Origin: Paraburkholderia flagellata
Lineage (GTDB): Bacteria; Pseudomonadota; Gammaproteobacteria; Burkholderiales; Burkholderiaceae
Assembly: GCF_021390645.1 (NCBI RefSeq)
Contig: NZ_JAJEJT010000004.1
Span: 806,001 to 870,000 of the forward strand
Reading direction: 5' to 3'
Length of the DNA stretch: 64,000 bases
Shown here piece by piece: positions 44,181 through 52,752 of the stretch. Made by a program: the position numbers and the translations under genes. Each line of letters begins with the position of its first letter. The first letter of the stretch is position 1. A model generated the notes under the pieces. That model was not told the origin of the DNA. It did not search any database and saw only the letters and a list, made by a program, of their open reading frames with translations.

Positions 44181-44906
44181 CTATGAACGCATCCAAAAGG
44201 TTGAGGGACCCTGAACCGTCGTGTTAGCTGACTGCCCCGACGGCTCGACCCCGAGCACGACGGTTTGGCGTACCAGGTCGGCCACGGAGCGCACATTCAT
44301 TTTGCGCATGGCCTGGCCCCGGTGGATCTTGACCGTGACCTCCGCTATGCCCATTCTCGAAGCGATCTGCTTGTTCATCAACCCCGCCGCGACGTTGAGC
44401 AACACCTCCCGCTCGCGCGGCGTCAGCGCGTCCCAGCGCTCGCGCGCTTGCACGAGCGAGTTGTCCGCTTCGATACGTTGCGCGTCGCGCTGCAACGCGG
44501 CGACCACGGCGTCGATCATGTCCTGATCGCGAAAGGGCTTGGTGAGGAAGTCGATTGCACCCGCCTTCATCGCTTCGACAGTCATGGCGATATCGCCGTA
44601 GCCCGTCATGAAAACGACCGGCATGGGCGCGCGTTCCTGCCGTTCCTGCGTCAGGAGTGACTTCTGCAGCGCCAGGCCGCTTTGACCGCGCAAGCGGACG
44701 TCAAGCACGAGACACGATGGCCCCGGGCTCTTGGGCGCCGCCAGGAACGCTTCGGCGGAGTGAAAGGCATGGGCTTCCAGGTCAATCGAGCGCAGCAGGC
44801 TCGCGAGTGCGTCGCGCACCGAATCGTCGTCGTCCACGATATAGACGACTCCGGCAGGGGTGTTGACGTGAGGGGCAGCCGACCGGTCGGTCACAGTGTT
44901 TAGCAT
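44181..44906 (-). CDS. FixJ/NarL-type response regulator with LuxR-type HTH (third of three)
   Basis: A 241-aa regulator. The receiver has the phosphoacceptor in LVLDVRLRGQSG and lysine in FLTKPF; the DNA-binding domain has LTPREREV, GLMNKQIASRMGIAE and recognition helix EVTVKIHRG. It is more diverged than the other two FixJ-type proteins but keeps the same recognition-helix core. It is upstream of the PAS kinase on the same strand with a 228-bp gap. A weak operator-like match (CTACGATAGTGT) lies just before its start. Confidence 0.9.
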   Translation of the reverse strand: MLNTVTDRSAAPHVNTPAGVVYIVDDDDSVRDALASLLRSIDLEAHAFHSAEAFLAAPKSPGPSCLVLDVRLRGQSGLALQKSLLTQERQERAPMPVVFMTGYGDIAMTVEAMKAGAIDFLTKPFRDQDMIDAVVAALQRDAQRIEADNSLVQARERWDALTPREREVLLNVAAGLMNKQIASRMGIAEVTVKIHRGQAMRKMNVRSVADLVRQTVVLGVEPSGQSANTTVQGPSTFWMRS

Positions 44907-45108
44907 CTACGATAGTGTTCTGCAGTATTACGTTGTGCGAATTGAACCATCACACACACCTCCCGGGACCCATGGGACGCCGATGCCTGACTCACCAGCT
45001 GAAACGTCGCCCTTTGAAGCGCCAGCCGCGGGGCCGGCAGCCACCACGTGGCGCAATCGCTGCAACGCCAAGCCTGAAGCTTACATCGCGCGTTCATGCG
45101 AGGCTGTA

Positions 45109-45120
45109 GTACTTTGGTAT
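45109..45120. promoter_or_regulatory. degenerate operator, copy 6
   Basis: GTACTTTGGTAT differs from ATAC-S-NN-S-GTAT at two positions. It lies about 80 bp upstream of the small plus-strand ORF at 45195 and about 210 bp upstream of the FixJ-type regulator at 44906. Confidence 0.4.
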
Positions 45121-45194
45121 TGGGGAGTCCGGCCGCGCCGATGCAGCCCGATCGTTTCGCGGGAAATACTGAAGGGAAGGAGAAATCCCAAATA

Positions 45195-45338
45195 ATGAAT
45201 CTTACGCGCCGGGTTCTAATGTTTTTGTGGCGCCATGCCTGGCTATTCGGGGTCGGCCGTGTGAGCGCCCCACTGCTCAAGCGACACGGCCAGTATCATC
45301 GCCCCCGAATTCAAAGGGATCTTGTAGCGCCGCGCTAA
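45195..45338 (+). CDS. possible small protein, 47 aa
   Basis: A plus-strand frame opening MNLTRRVLMFLWRHAWLFG, a short hydrophobic basic N-terminus that could insert in a membrane. AAGGAG lies about 12 bases upstream, slightly far. Its last 96 bp overlap the 3' end of the DUF3331 gene on the other strand. No family is recognised. The upstream degenerate operator is the main reason for listing it. Confidence 0.3.
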   Translation: MNLTRRVLMFLWRHAWLFGVGRVSAPLLKRHGQYHRPRIQRDLVAPR

Positions 45339-45809
45339 CGGCCGAAAAACGGCATCGCCTCGCTTGATCGTCGCTCCGGAAAGTACGCAGATGCCCGACT
45401 TTCTGGCGATTGCCCGCTTCCAGACCTGTTCACGGTAGCTGCAGCGCGTCGGGTCGCTCCACGAGAGCGTGAACGAAGAATTGGCCAGTCGCTCTTCGAT
45501 CGTGACCGTGCAGTTTCCGTATGCCTTGTCATCCGCGGGCCGGAGGTCGCTTCGCGTGTGCGTCGCGCTCACGCGGCGCGCAACGCTCGTCCTCGAAGCC
45601 GGCGAGGCAAGCAGGCCCGAGACCACGTGCGCCCACGCATTCCGCGAGCAGTCCGGCGCTGAGACTTCCACGCAATCGCGCGGCGCGTGTGTTTCGTCGT
45701 TGGCGTCATTGACACCACGTGGCTGCGCGAGGCGCATGCTTTCGCCAGGGCCGCCGCCATCGAGTGCGGCTCCCGCGTATGTCGACCGCAACGAATCCAA
45801 TCTCACCAC
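45243..45809 (-). CDS. DUF3331 domain-containing protein
   Basis: A 188-aa protein whose second half (about 95-180) is a DUF3331 domain: LSWSDPTRCSYREQVW, CVLSGATIKRGDAVFRP and SGAMILAVS are the family landmarks. The family is known mostly from Burkholderia-group genomes and has no assigned function; the Cys-x2-SG pattern hints at a small metal- or DNA-binding fold but this is a guess. The start is one of two adjacent GTG codons (45809 or 45806), because GGAGG stands just upstream. Operator copy 7 lies about 180 bp upstream, so it may belong to the two-component regulon. Confidence 0.75.
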   Translation of the reverse strand: MVRLDSLRSTYAGAALDGGGPGESMRLAQPRGVNDANDETHAPRDCVEVSAPDCSRNAWAHVVSGLLASPASRTSVARRVSATHTRSDLRPADDKAYGNCTVTIEERLANSSFTLSWSDPTRCSYREQVWKRAIARKSGICVLSGATIKRGDAVFRPLARRYKIPLNSGAMILAVSLEQWGAHTADPE

Positions 45810-46253
45810 GGCTACCTCCCATATTCTGGATGAGCGTGAATGTCACGCGTGCCCCATCTTCCGAAGCCGGAACGCCTTTGTATTGCGTCCACATATTTCG
45901 AATGACCGAAGCTTAAGGAGAAGTGCGGCAAGCCGGTATTCTTCCCGCGCATAGACTGATTGACGCTTTTGGATGGCGACCCTATACCTTGGTATACATT
46001 CATCGGTCGGCACCATGTTCAGCGGCGCAGCGCCCACGGCGCCGCCCGCCCCGCAGCACGAGGACTCAGTCGCATGATTGCCAACGACGCGCAGGCATTC
46101 GCCTGCATTGACGGCCGCCTGCAGCCCGGCGAACGCGAACGACGCGGCGGTTGATGAATTCGATGATAATGACAGCCTGAATATTTTAATTCAGCATGCC
46201 AAATTAATTAACCGATCACCATTCCAGATGAGGCGGCTCTTTGATCTGTCTTC
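45810..46253. other. 444-bp intergenic stretch
   Basis: Besides operator copy 7 it has two tiny plus-strand frames (20 and 26 codons at about 46016-46155, overlapping as ATGA) with no ribosome binding site. The segment 46165-46245 is strongly AT-rich and includes a CTGAAT/ATTCAG inverted repeat at about 46178-46195. It is probably the end region of the DUF3455 gene and promoter of the DUF3331 gene. Confidence 0.4.
45984..45995. promoter_or_regulatory. ATAC-S-NN-S-GTAT operator, copy 7
   Basis: ATACCTTGGTAT, identical to copy 4, with flanking T and A extending the symmetry to TATACCTTGGTATA. It lies about 180 bp upstream of the DUF3331 gene on the minus strand. Confidence 0.6.
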
Positions 46254-46757
46254 CTACTTATAAAAGACGTAAGTCGCGATATAAGGCGAACTACCCGACT
46301 CGTGCTCGACTGTGCACGGCGCAGCCGGCTTTACGCCGCCAACCGTCATGACCCGCTGCACGTAGCGCACGGATTCGAGCACGCCCTGCGCTCCGGTGGA
46401 GTGCGTCTGGAGCAGAAGCTGCGGCACGCTACCCGGCGTATCGCTTGGCTTTTGCGCGACGACTTTGCCCTCGATGCGGCTGCCGTCGCGCGCTTGCCAG
46501 GAGGGTCCGGCAGAATGCTCGATCACCGCCGCGCCGTGCGCGTCGTATAGCGTCGCGCGCGGGTGCTGGAAGACCCAGCCGAGCGTGTGATCCGCACCGT
46601 ACTCACAGGCGTAGATCTGCACGCCCGCTGCAGTCGTGGACAGAAACGGCTGTGCGCCCGGAATATCGAGCGAATCCGCTTGCGCGTGCACTGCGCTCAT
46701 TATCGAAATCAGCGCTGCCCCAATTGCAATCTGCTTCCCGCGTGAGAGGTGTTTCAT
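46254..46757 (-). CDS. exported DUF3455 protein
   Basis: A 167-aa secreted protein. The signal peptide covers about residues 1-27 (cleaved after VHAQA) and a DUF3455 domain fills the rest: GVQIYACEYG, the WVFQHPRATLYD segment, EHSAGPSWQARDGS, LLLQTH and the closing YVFYK. Family function is unknown; members occur in bacteria and fungi. A strong AAGGAG lies at ideal distance from the ATG at 46757. It is monocistronic. Confidence 0.85.
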   Translation of the reverse strand: MKHLSRGKQIAIGAALISIMSAVHAQADSLDIPGAQPFLSTTAAGVQIYACEYGADHTLGWVFQHPRATLYDAHGAAVIEHSAGPSWQARDGSRIEGKVVAQKPSDTPGSVPQLLLQTHSTGAQGVLESVRYVQRVMTVGGVKPAAPCTVEHESGSSPYIATYVFYK

Positions 46758-47026
46758 GGAGAAGCTCCTTTAGGCTACGCGGTCGATCCAGTTCGGTCCG
46801 CTCTTCCAAAACAACCGGGGCGAAAATCTATTCCATTTTTAGCAGTCTATCGGCAAAGGTGCGCGGTGTTCAGTCGGTCACCAGCAAGCCGACCGTGTAC
46901 GAAGCGCACTGAGCGGCGCCTGCCCTGCGCACGCCGAATTCGACGGCCTTACACCGTTGCCTGGCGCCAAATGAGTCATTGGATGCGCCGGGCAAGTCTT
47001 GCGTCATTGGGTGTTCACTAGCGGGA

Positions 47027-48037
47027 TTATTCCGTGCGGGCGCGCGTGGCCGTGCCCTCTGTGCGGCGCTTTGACGGCCAGCCATATTCGGCGGCCTGCC
47101 AGGCAAGCAGCCCGGGCAAATAGAACAGCAGGTCGCGCACGCGCCTTGCGCCCGCGAGTGCGAGGCAAGTGGGCGCGTCGAACCCGAGCAGTCCGCCTAT
47201 CACGACGAAACCGCCCTCTTGCACGCCAAGGCCGGCCGGGACAAGAAACGCGATGCTGCTCAACATCTGGATCAGGGCTTCGATCACGAACGCCTGCATG
47301 AAGGTCGCATCCGTGCCGAGCACACGCAACGCGATCCAGATCTCGAGCGCGTAGCCGAGGCATTGAAGCGTCTGCCAGATGAGCACGTAACGCACGACCA
47401 CGCCGGTCTGCCGCCAGATCAGCTTGAGCGATAAATCGACGCGCACGGATTTGCCCACGAGATCCACGACCTTGCCGCTCGTGACGCGATTGAGCGTGCG
47501 TGCAGCACGCTCGAACGGCCGCGCGTGCTGCACGAGCGCAAAGAGCACGAGCAGCGGTATGAACCCCGCGAGACCCCATGCGAGACGCCCCACGAACCGC
47601 GCGGTATCGGAGGAGGAATGTTCGAGCAGATAGCCGGCGGCGACCAACGCAAAGAGAACCTGGCTGATCAGCGTGAGTTGCATGTCGGCGATGAGGCTCG
47701 CGACCGCCGTGGCCGGCCGCACGCCCGCACGGCCAAGCAGGCGGAACGAAACGAGTTCGCCGCCCACACGTGCAACGGGCAGCAAGCCGTTGATCGACTC
47801 GCGAATCCATACGAGTTTGAGCATCGCCGCGAACGACGGACGCTGCGCCGCGCGAATCAGGCTGCGCCAGTCCCAGGCATTCGCGCACATCGGCAGGATA
47901 TGCACGACGGCCGCCAGCACGAGGCCCATGCCCGCGCCGCGCAACAGTTGCAACACTGCCGCAGGATGTTCGCGCCATACAAGCCACACGGCGATCGCGA
48001 GACCAGCCAGGGCGGCGATACGTCCCATGTGCTTCAT
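47027..48037 (-). CDS. hpnL: hopanoid-associated flippase-like membrane protein HpnL
   Basis: A 336-aa inner-membrane protein with about eight helices, of the lysylphosphatidylglycerol-synthase transmembrane / YbhN-like group. It carries the HpnL landmarks WIRESINGLLPVARVGGELVS and a C-terminal LVPAGLGVQEGGFVV, both under 25 residues here and cited in part. In hopanoid clusters HpnL is proposed to move hopanoid-related lipids. It is last in the minus-strand hpnJ-hpnI-hpnL set, 58 bp after hpnI. Confidence 0.85.
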   Translation of the reverse strand: MKHMGRIAALAGLAIAVWLVWREHPAAVLQLLRGAGMGLVLAAVVHILPMCANAWDWRSLIRAAQRPSFAAMLKLVWIRESINGLLPVARVGGELVSFRLLGRAGVRPATAVASLIADMQLTLISQVLFALVAAGYLLEHSSSDTARFVGRLAWGLAGFIPLLVLFALVQHARPFERAARTLNRVTSGKVVDLVGKSVRVDLSLKLIWRQTGVVVRYVLIWQTLQCLGYALEIWIALRVLGTDATFMQAFVIEALIQMLSSIAFLVPAGLGVQEGGFVVIGGLLGFDAPTCLALAGARRVRDLLFYLPGLLAWQAAEYGWPSKRRTEGTATRARTE

Positions 48038-48095
48038 CTGCGGGTGCTCTCTAGTGCTTGCTCCCGTCTCATTGTGCCCCCATCAACTGTGACGC

Positions 48096-49364
48096 TCAGG
48101 TCTCGTGGACTGGCGAAAGCATGCCATTCCTGTCGACGCGAAAGCGCGTGCCGCGCCAAACGACGCCAGACGAACAAAAACTCGCGACATAGATCGCGAA
48201 CTGGACCATTTCCCAAAGGGGTAAGCATAACAGTCCGCTGGACTCGTCGGCGGTCGCGCGATCGGTCCTCCAGATCAGCCACGCCCGCGCGCAGAGCGCC
48301 ACGGCGGCCAGTATCCACGCCGGCGCCGCGCCGCCGGACAACGCCACAGCCAGCATCGCGAGCGCGAACGGATGCATCAGCACGGCGCCCAGATGCCCCG
48401 AGCGGTCCGCCGCGCGCACGGTGCGGCTCCAGCGCAATTCGTGCGCAAAGAGTTGTGCGAACGTATTCTCCACGCACGCGTGCCGCACGAGAATGGGCGG
48501 AATGGAAACTTCCGCGCCGGCGCGGCGCACGGCTTCACCAATCGCATGATCTTCGGCGAGATGATGCGCGAATTGCGCAAGACCGCCAATGCGTTCGAGC
48601 ATTTCACGCGTCATGGCGATGGACTGGCCGAAACACGGCCGCGCGCGCCCGATAGCGAGCCCGGTCACGACGCCGGGCAGGAAATGATAGTTGGTCAAGG
48701 CCGACGCAACACGCGGCCAGAATCCGGGGGCGCACAGGCCGCGATACACCGCGCTCACCAGACCGACGCCTGGTTGCTGTAGCGCGCCGACCACCTGGCG
48801 CAGATAGTTTTTCTCGACGAGCACGTCGCTATCGGCAAAGCACAGCACGTCGTGCTCGGCCTTTTCTAGCATGTTCACGAGATTCGCGATCTTGCGGTTG
48901 GGACCATAAAGGCGCGAATCGGCGACGACCGTGATGTGTGCAGCGGGATAACGCACGCGTAGCCGTTCGATGGCGTTGAGGGCTTCATCACGCGCATCGT
49001 GAACGCCGAAGAGATACTGGACTTGTCCAGGATAGTCCTGCTCGAAGAAGCTGGCGAGGTGCTCCTCGAGGTGCCATTCGTCGCCGTGCAGCGGCTTGGC
49101 GAGCGTGATTGCCGGAAAGTGCCGCGGCGTTGCCACCTCACGCGCGAAGAAACGGCCGACGAGCGCGCTGGCCGTGCAGGTATAGATAATGCCGACCACG
49201 GCGCAAAGACCGAGTAGCACTGCTAGCGAGTCGAATAGCAGATGCGAAAACCCGGGCAGTTCAGCGCGCATGACTTCAATTGCCGCAGAAGCGACGGCAA
49301 GCGCCGTCACGGCCATCGCAACGATGGCGCCGGTTCGCCCCGTCGCGTGCGTGCGTTCCATCAT
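48096..49364 (-). CDS. hpnI: hopanoid glycosyltransferase HpnI
   Basis: A 422-aa membrane-bound family 2 glycosyltransferase, which in characterised bacteria adds N-acetylglucosamine to bacteriohopanetetrol. It has N-terminal helices (about 15-70), a GT-A domain with KPLHGDEWHLEEHLASF and the metal-binding FADSDVLV, a QXXRW-like ELRWSRTVR, and C-terminal helices. The ATG at 49364 overlaps the hpnJ stop by four bases, so the two are coupled. The usual next enzyme, the deacetylase HpnK, is not encoded between hpnI and hpnL. Confidence 0.9.
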   Translation of the reverse strand: MMERTHATGRTGAIVAMAVTALAVASAAIEVMRAELPGFSHLLFDSLAVLLGLCAVVGIIYTCTASALVGRFFAREVATPRHFPAITLAKPLHGDEWHLEEHLASFFEQDYPGQVQYLFGVHDARDEALNAIERLRVRYPAAHITVVADSRLYGPNRKIANLVNMLEKAEHDVLCFADSDVLVEKNYLRQVVGALQQPGVGLVSAVYRGLCAPGFWPRVASALTNYHFLPGVVTGLAIGRARPCFGQSIAMTREMLERIGGLAQFAHHLAEDHAIGEAVRRAGAEVSIPPILVRHACVENTFAQLFAHELRWSRTVRAADRSGHLGAVLMHPFALAMLAVALSGGAAPAWILAAVALCARAWLIWRTDRATADESSGLLCLPLWEMVQFAIYVASFCSSGVVWRGTRFRVDRNGMLSPVHET

Positions 49365-50782
49365 GCCTCGTGCGCGCGCAGGAAGCGGAAGAACTCCACG
49401 CCTTCGCGCAGACGCCGCTTCATCATGTCCCAGCTCGTGAGCATCTCGCGCACGATCTCCCAGATCTTCGACGGCCGGAAGTAGAACTGGCGGTAAAACT
49501 GCTCGAGGTGGTGATAGATCTCCTCGCGCGGCAGGTTGGGATACCCGATCGCCGCGAGCTGCACACCTTCCTTGCTCACCAGGTTGATCGTCTTGTTCTC
49601 TTCCATCCAGCCGTTTTCCACAGCCTGCTTGTAGAGCGTCGTGCCCGGATACGGCGCGGCAAGCGACACCTGAATCGTGTGCGGATTGATTTCCTTCGCG
49701 TACTCGATCGTCTTCTTGATCGTGTCCTGCGTCTCGCCCGGCAGCCCCAGAATGAAGGTGCCGTGAATCTTGATGCCGAGCGTCTTGCAGTCGGCGCTGA
49801 AGCGGCGCGCGAAGTCCGTGCGCACACCCTTCTTGATGTTCACGAGAATCTGGTCGTCGCCCGACTCGAAGCCCACGAGCAACAGGCGCAGGCCGTTTTC
49901 CTTCATGACCTTGAGCGTCTTGTACGGCACGTTCGCCTTGGCGTTGCACGACCACGTCATGCCGAGCTTGCCCAGGCCGATCGCGATCGCTTCAGCGCGC
50001 GGCAAGTCGTCGGTGAACGTGTCGTCATCGAACATGAGTTCCTTGACTTCCGGCATGTTGTCGCGGATCCACTTCGCTTCCTCGAGCACGTTTTCCACCG
50101 AGCGCGTGCGGTAGCGGTGGCCGCTCACCGTCTGCGGCCACAGGCAGAACGTGCAGCGCGACTTGCAGCCGCGGCCCGTGTAGATCGACACGTACGGGTA
50201 GTTCAGATAGCCGATGAAGTAGTTGTCGATCTTCAGGTCGCGCTTGTAGATCGGCGCGACGAACGGCAGCTCGTCCATGTTCTCGAGGATCGGACGCGCT
50301 TCGTTGTGCTCGATCGAGCCGTCCTTCGCGCGCCAGCTCAAGCCCTTGATCTCGGGGAACGGCTTGCCTTCGGCGATTTCCTTGCAGGTGTAGTCGAATT
50401 CTTCACGGCAGACGAAATCGATCGCTTCGGTCGCCGTGAGCGAGTTGTGCGGATCGACCATCACCTTCGCGCCGACCATCCCGACCAGCAGCGACGGCTT
50501 GCGCTTCTTGAGATCCTCGGCAAACAGCGCGTCGCTCGGGAACGACGGCGTGCTCGTGTGGATGATGACGAGGTCGTAGTCCATCGCGATCTTCAGCGTT
50601 TCTTCCACGTCGATGCCGTCGGCCGGCGCGTCGAGCACGCGGCTGCCGGGCACGAGGGCCGCGGGCTGCGCAAGCCAGGTGGGATACCAGAACGAGCGGA
50701 TCTCGCGCTTTGCCTGGTAGCGCGAGCCCGCGCCACCGTCGAAGCCGTCATACGACGGGGCCTGCAGAAACAGCGTTTTCAT
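49361..50782 (-). CDS. hpnJ: hopanoid biosynthesis radical SAM protein HpnJ
   Basis: A 473-aa B12-binding-domain radical SAM enzyme; HpnJ forms the cyclitol ether head group of bacteriohopanepolyols. The N-terminal cobalamin-like domain spans about 1-150. The radical SAM cluster cysteines are in GCKSRCTFC, with a GFESG strand and LGLPGE following. GAGGAAT precedes the ATG at 50782; the longer frame upstream is not conserved-looking. It is first in the operon. Confidence 0.93.
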   Translation of the reverse strand: MKTLFLQAPSYDGFDGGAGSRYQAKREIRSFWYPTWLAQPAALVPGSRVLDAPADGIDVEETLKIAMDYDLVIIHTSTPSFPSDALFAEDLKKRKPSLLVGMVGAKVMVDPHNSLTATEAIDFVCREEFDYTCKEIAEGKPFPEIKGLSWRAKDGSIEHNEARPILENMDELPFVAPIYKRDLKIDNYFIGYLNYPYVSIYTGRGCKSRCTFCLWPQTVSGHRYRTRSVENVLEEAKWIRDNMPEVKELMFDDDTFTDDLPRAEAIAIGLGKLGMTWSCNAKANVPYKTLKVMKENGLRLLLVGFESGDDQILVNIKKGVRTDFARRFSADCKTLGIKIHGTFILGLPGETQDTIKKTIEYAKEINPHTIQVSLAAPYPGTTLYKQAVENGWMEENKTINLVSKEGVQLAAIGYPNLPREEIYHHLEQFYRQFYFRPSKIWEIVREMLTSWDMMKRRLREGVEFFRFLRAHEA

Positions 50783-51521
50783 ATTCCTCGATTGTCCGCG
50801 CAGTGTGGTGAAACCCGGTTTGCAGCCTGGTGCGTCTCGTGGCCTGCATGGTCGGCGTCCAGCGCCGCCCAATTTCCTCGAAACACATTACACAAAACAT
50901 TCGATTTGCATTCCGGTTCACATGTTTGTTATCGAATTGAAGGCATAACGGCCCCAGCTCAACTCTACGATACTAAGCTGAAAATCTGATGGTGACCTTA
51001 AGCGCTTTCCCTTTTTTTGATGTCTTGAAACATGCGAGACCTCTATTGTGACAAATCGATGTGACAGTTTTCATCTTATTGCCGCAATTGACGGAAATTG
51101 TGATGACAATCGATTACGAGCCAGGTTTGCACGTCAGGCTTACGATCCAGGCACGACCCCTGCTCTGCCATGCAGAAGCGGCTTGTAACGATCTGATCTA
51201 TGCAAGCCGCGTGCCATTTTTGGTGCGCACCCTGCGCATTGACTGGAAAAAATGTCCGGCAGGTTTTCATTCGGTTTGCATCGACTCCGCCATATCGGAC
51301 AAGTTTTCGCTGATCGCCGACATTGCGTAAAAACGACTCACAATCGGGTTACGATGATCCAAACGGCGTGACTGCGGGTCCCCGCCGCGAATGTGCGAGC
51401 GGCGTGGCGTAGCGAACGCTGCCCGGCAGGTCGGGACGACTGTCCGGGATTTCATGCTGGCCAGGCACCGTCGCGGTGCGTTGCCTGCTCAACCAAGCGC
51501 CACCGTGAGCCGTCATTGTCC
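50783..51521. other. 739-bp divergent intergenic stretch
   Basis: It separates hpnJ from the glycosyltransferase. The part 50885-51110 is AT-rich and likely carries promoters. A 75-codon plus-strand frame from an ATG at 51103 has no good ribosome binding site and no recognisable family, so I do not call it. A short GC-rich stem (GCGGGTCCCCGC) is at about 51375. Confidence 0.45.
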
Positions 51522-52712
51522 ATGCGCATCCTCTTCGTCATCGGCAACCTGGGCGACTATCACGTCCCTCGCTACGAGGCGCTCGTTCGCGCGGCCTCCG
51601 GTCGCGGTCACCAGGTGGCGCTTCTCGAGGTCTTCGCGCGCTCCGGCGTGTATGGCTTTCCGCAGGAACGCCGCGCCGCCTTCTTTGCGAGCCGCCCGCG
51701 AATGGCGGAAACGTTGGTCGAAAACGGCGCAGACAGCGACGGCCTCGGCGCGCGCGACACTGCGCGTCTCATCGCGAAGGTACGCAACTTCATGCCTGAC
51801 GTGGTCATCACGCTCGGCTACAACACCGGCTATTCGGCGGTGCTCTGTTTCCTCAGACATCTCACGCGGCGCTTCAAGCTCATCTACATGTCGGACTCGA
51901 AGGCCGACGACGGGCTGCGCCAGCGCACGAAGGAGCGGCTCAAGCGTTTCATCGTGAGCCGCTTCGACGGCGCGCTCGTCGCGGGCGAGAAGCATCGCCG
52001 TTACGCGCAATCGCTTGGCATACCGAAGGAACGCTCGCGCATCGGCTTCGACGTGATCGATGTCGATTATTTTTCGGATCTCGCGCAGGCCGCGACCGAT
52101 AACCCCGAGGCCGTGCGGTCCCGCTTCGGACTGCCGCAGCGCTACGTGTTGTGCGTGAGCCGCTTCGTCGCCCGCAAGAACGTCGACGTGCTGATCGACG
52201 CCTACCGTAAATCCGGCGTGTACAACGAAAATATCGGCCTCGTCCTGGTGGGTCAGGGACCGCTCGAAGCGCAATTGCGCGCGCGCATCGCCTCGTTCGG
52301 CCTTACCCCGCATGTGACGATACTCAACTCACTCGCTAATCAGGAAATGCCGAATCTTTATGCGCTCGCGGAATTCGTCGTACTGGCGAGCGAATTCGAT
52401 CAATGGGGATTGTGCGTGAACGAAGCGTTTGCGGCCGGGTGTCCTGCCATCGTCACGCGCACCTGCGGCGTGGCTGGCGAGGTCGTGATAGACGGCGTGA
52501 ACGGTTTCGTGGTCGAACCGCGCGACGTCTCGACGCTCGCGCAACGTATCGGCGAGCTGGGCGGCGAGCCCGCGCTGCGTGAGCGCTTTGCCGCCGGCGC
52601 GCAAAGTACGATCCGGCGCTGGACGCCGTTGCTCTTCGCATCGAGCGCGCTGGAGCTTGCCGAGGTCACGACCCGCAAGGCAAGCGACCCCGCGCAGCAC
52701 GAACTCGTTTAG
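51522..52712 (+). CDS. family 1-type (GT-B) glycosyltransferase
   Basis: A 396-aa cytoplasmic glycosyltransferase. The N-terminal Rossmann domain starts MRILFVIGNLGDYHVPRYEA. The C-terminal nucleotide-sugar domain (about 205-375) shows YVLCVSRFVARKN, LVLVGQGP and the donor-binding ExxGLxxNEAFAAGCP region (WGLCVNEAFAAGCPAIV). The ATG at 51522 has only a weak ribosome binding site. It probably builds a surface polysaccharide or glycolipid. Its 3' end faces a BioF2-like gene, a type often found in capsule and exopolysaccharide loci. Confidence 0.88.
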   Translation: MRILFVIGNLGDYHVPRYEALVRAASGRGHQVALLEVFARSGVYGFPQERRAAFFASRPRMAETLVENGADSDGLGARDTARLIAKVRNFMPDVVITLGYNTGYSAVLCFLRHLTRRFKLIYMSDSKADDGLRQRTKERLKRFIVSRFDGALVAGEKHRRYAQSLGIPKERSRIGFDVIDVDYFSDLAQAATDNPEAVRSRFGLPQRYVLCVSRFVARKNVDVLIDAYRKSGVYNENIGLVLVGQGPLEAQLRARIASFGLTPHVTILNSLANQEMPNLYALAEFVVLASEFDQWGLCVNEAFAAGCPAIVTRTCGVAGEVVIDGVNGFVVEPRDVSTLAQRIGELGGEPALRERFAAGAQSTIRRWTPLLFASSALELAEVTTRKASDPAQHELV

Positions 52713-52752
52713 CGCGCATCGCAGTTCACCACAACGCCTAGAGCGCCACCGC

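Noticed and set aside
46016..46155. Two tiny overlapping plus-strand frames (20 and 26 codons)
   Set aside because: The ATGA overlap is suggestive, but there is no ribosome binding site, and the product is low complexity.
46870..46980. A minus-strand frame ending in SYTVGLLVTD, considered as a protein remnant
   Set aside because: I could not tie it to any family and it has no start, so I do not call it.
51061..51330. An 89-codon plus-strand frame with a GTG start
   Set aside because: No ribosome binding site, no known family and weak codon bias; kept only as a remark in the intergenic entry.
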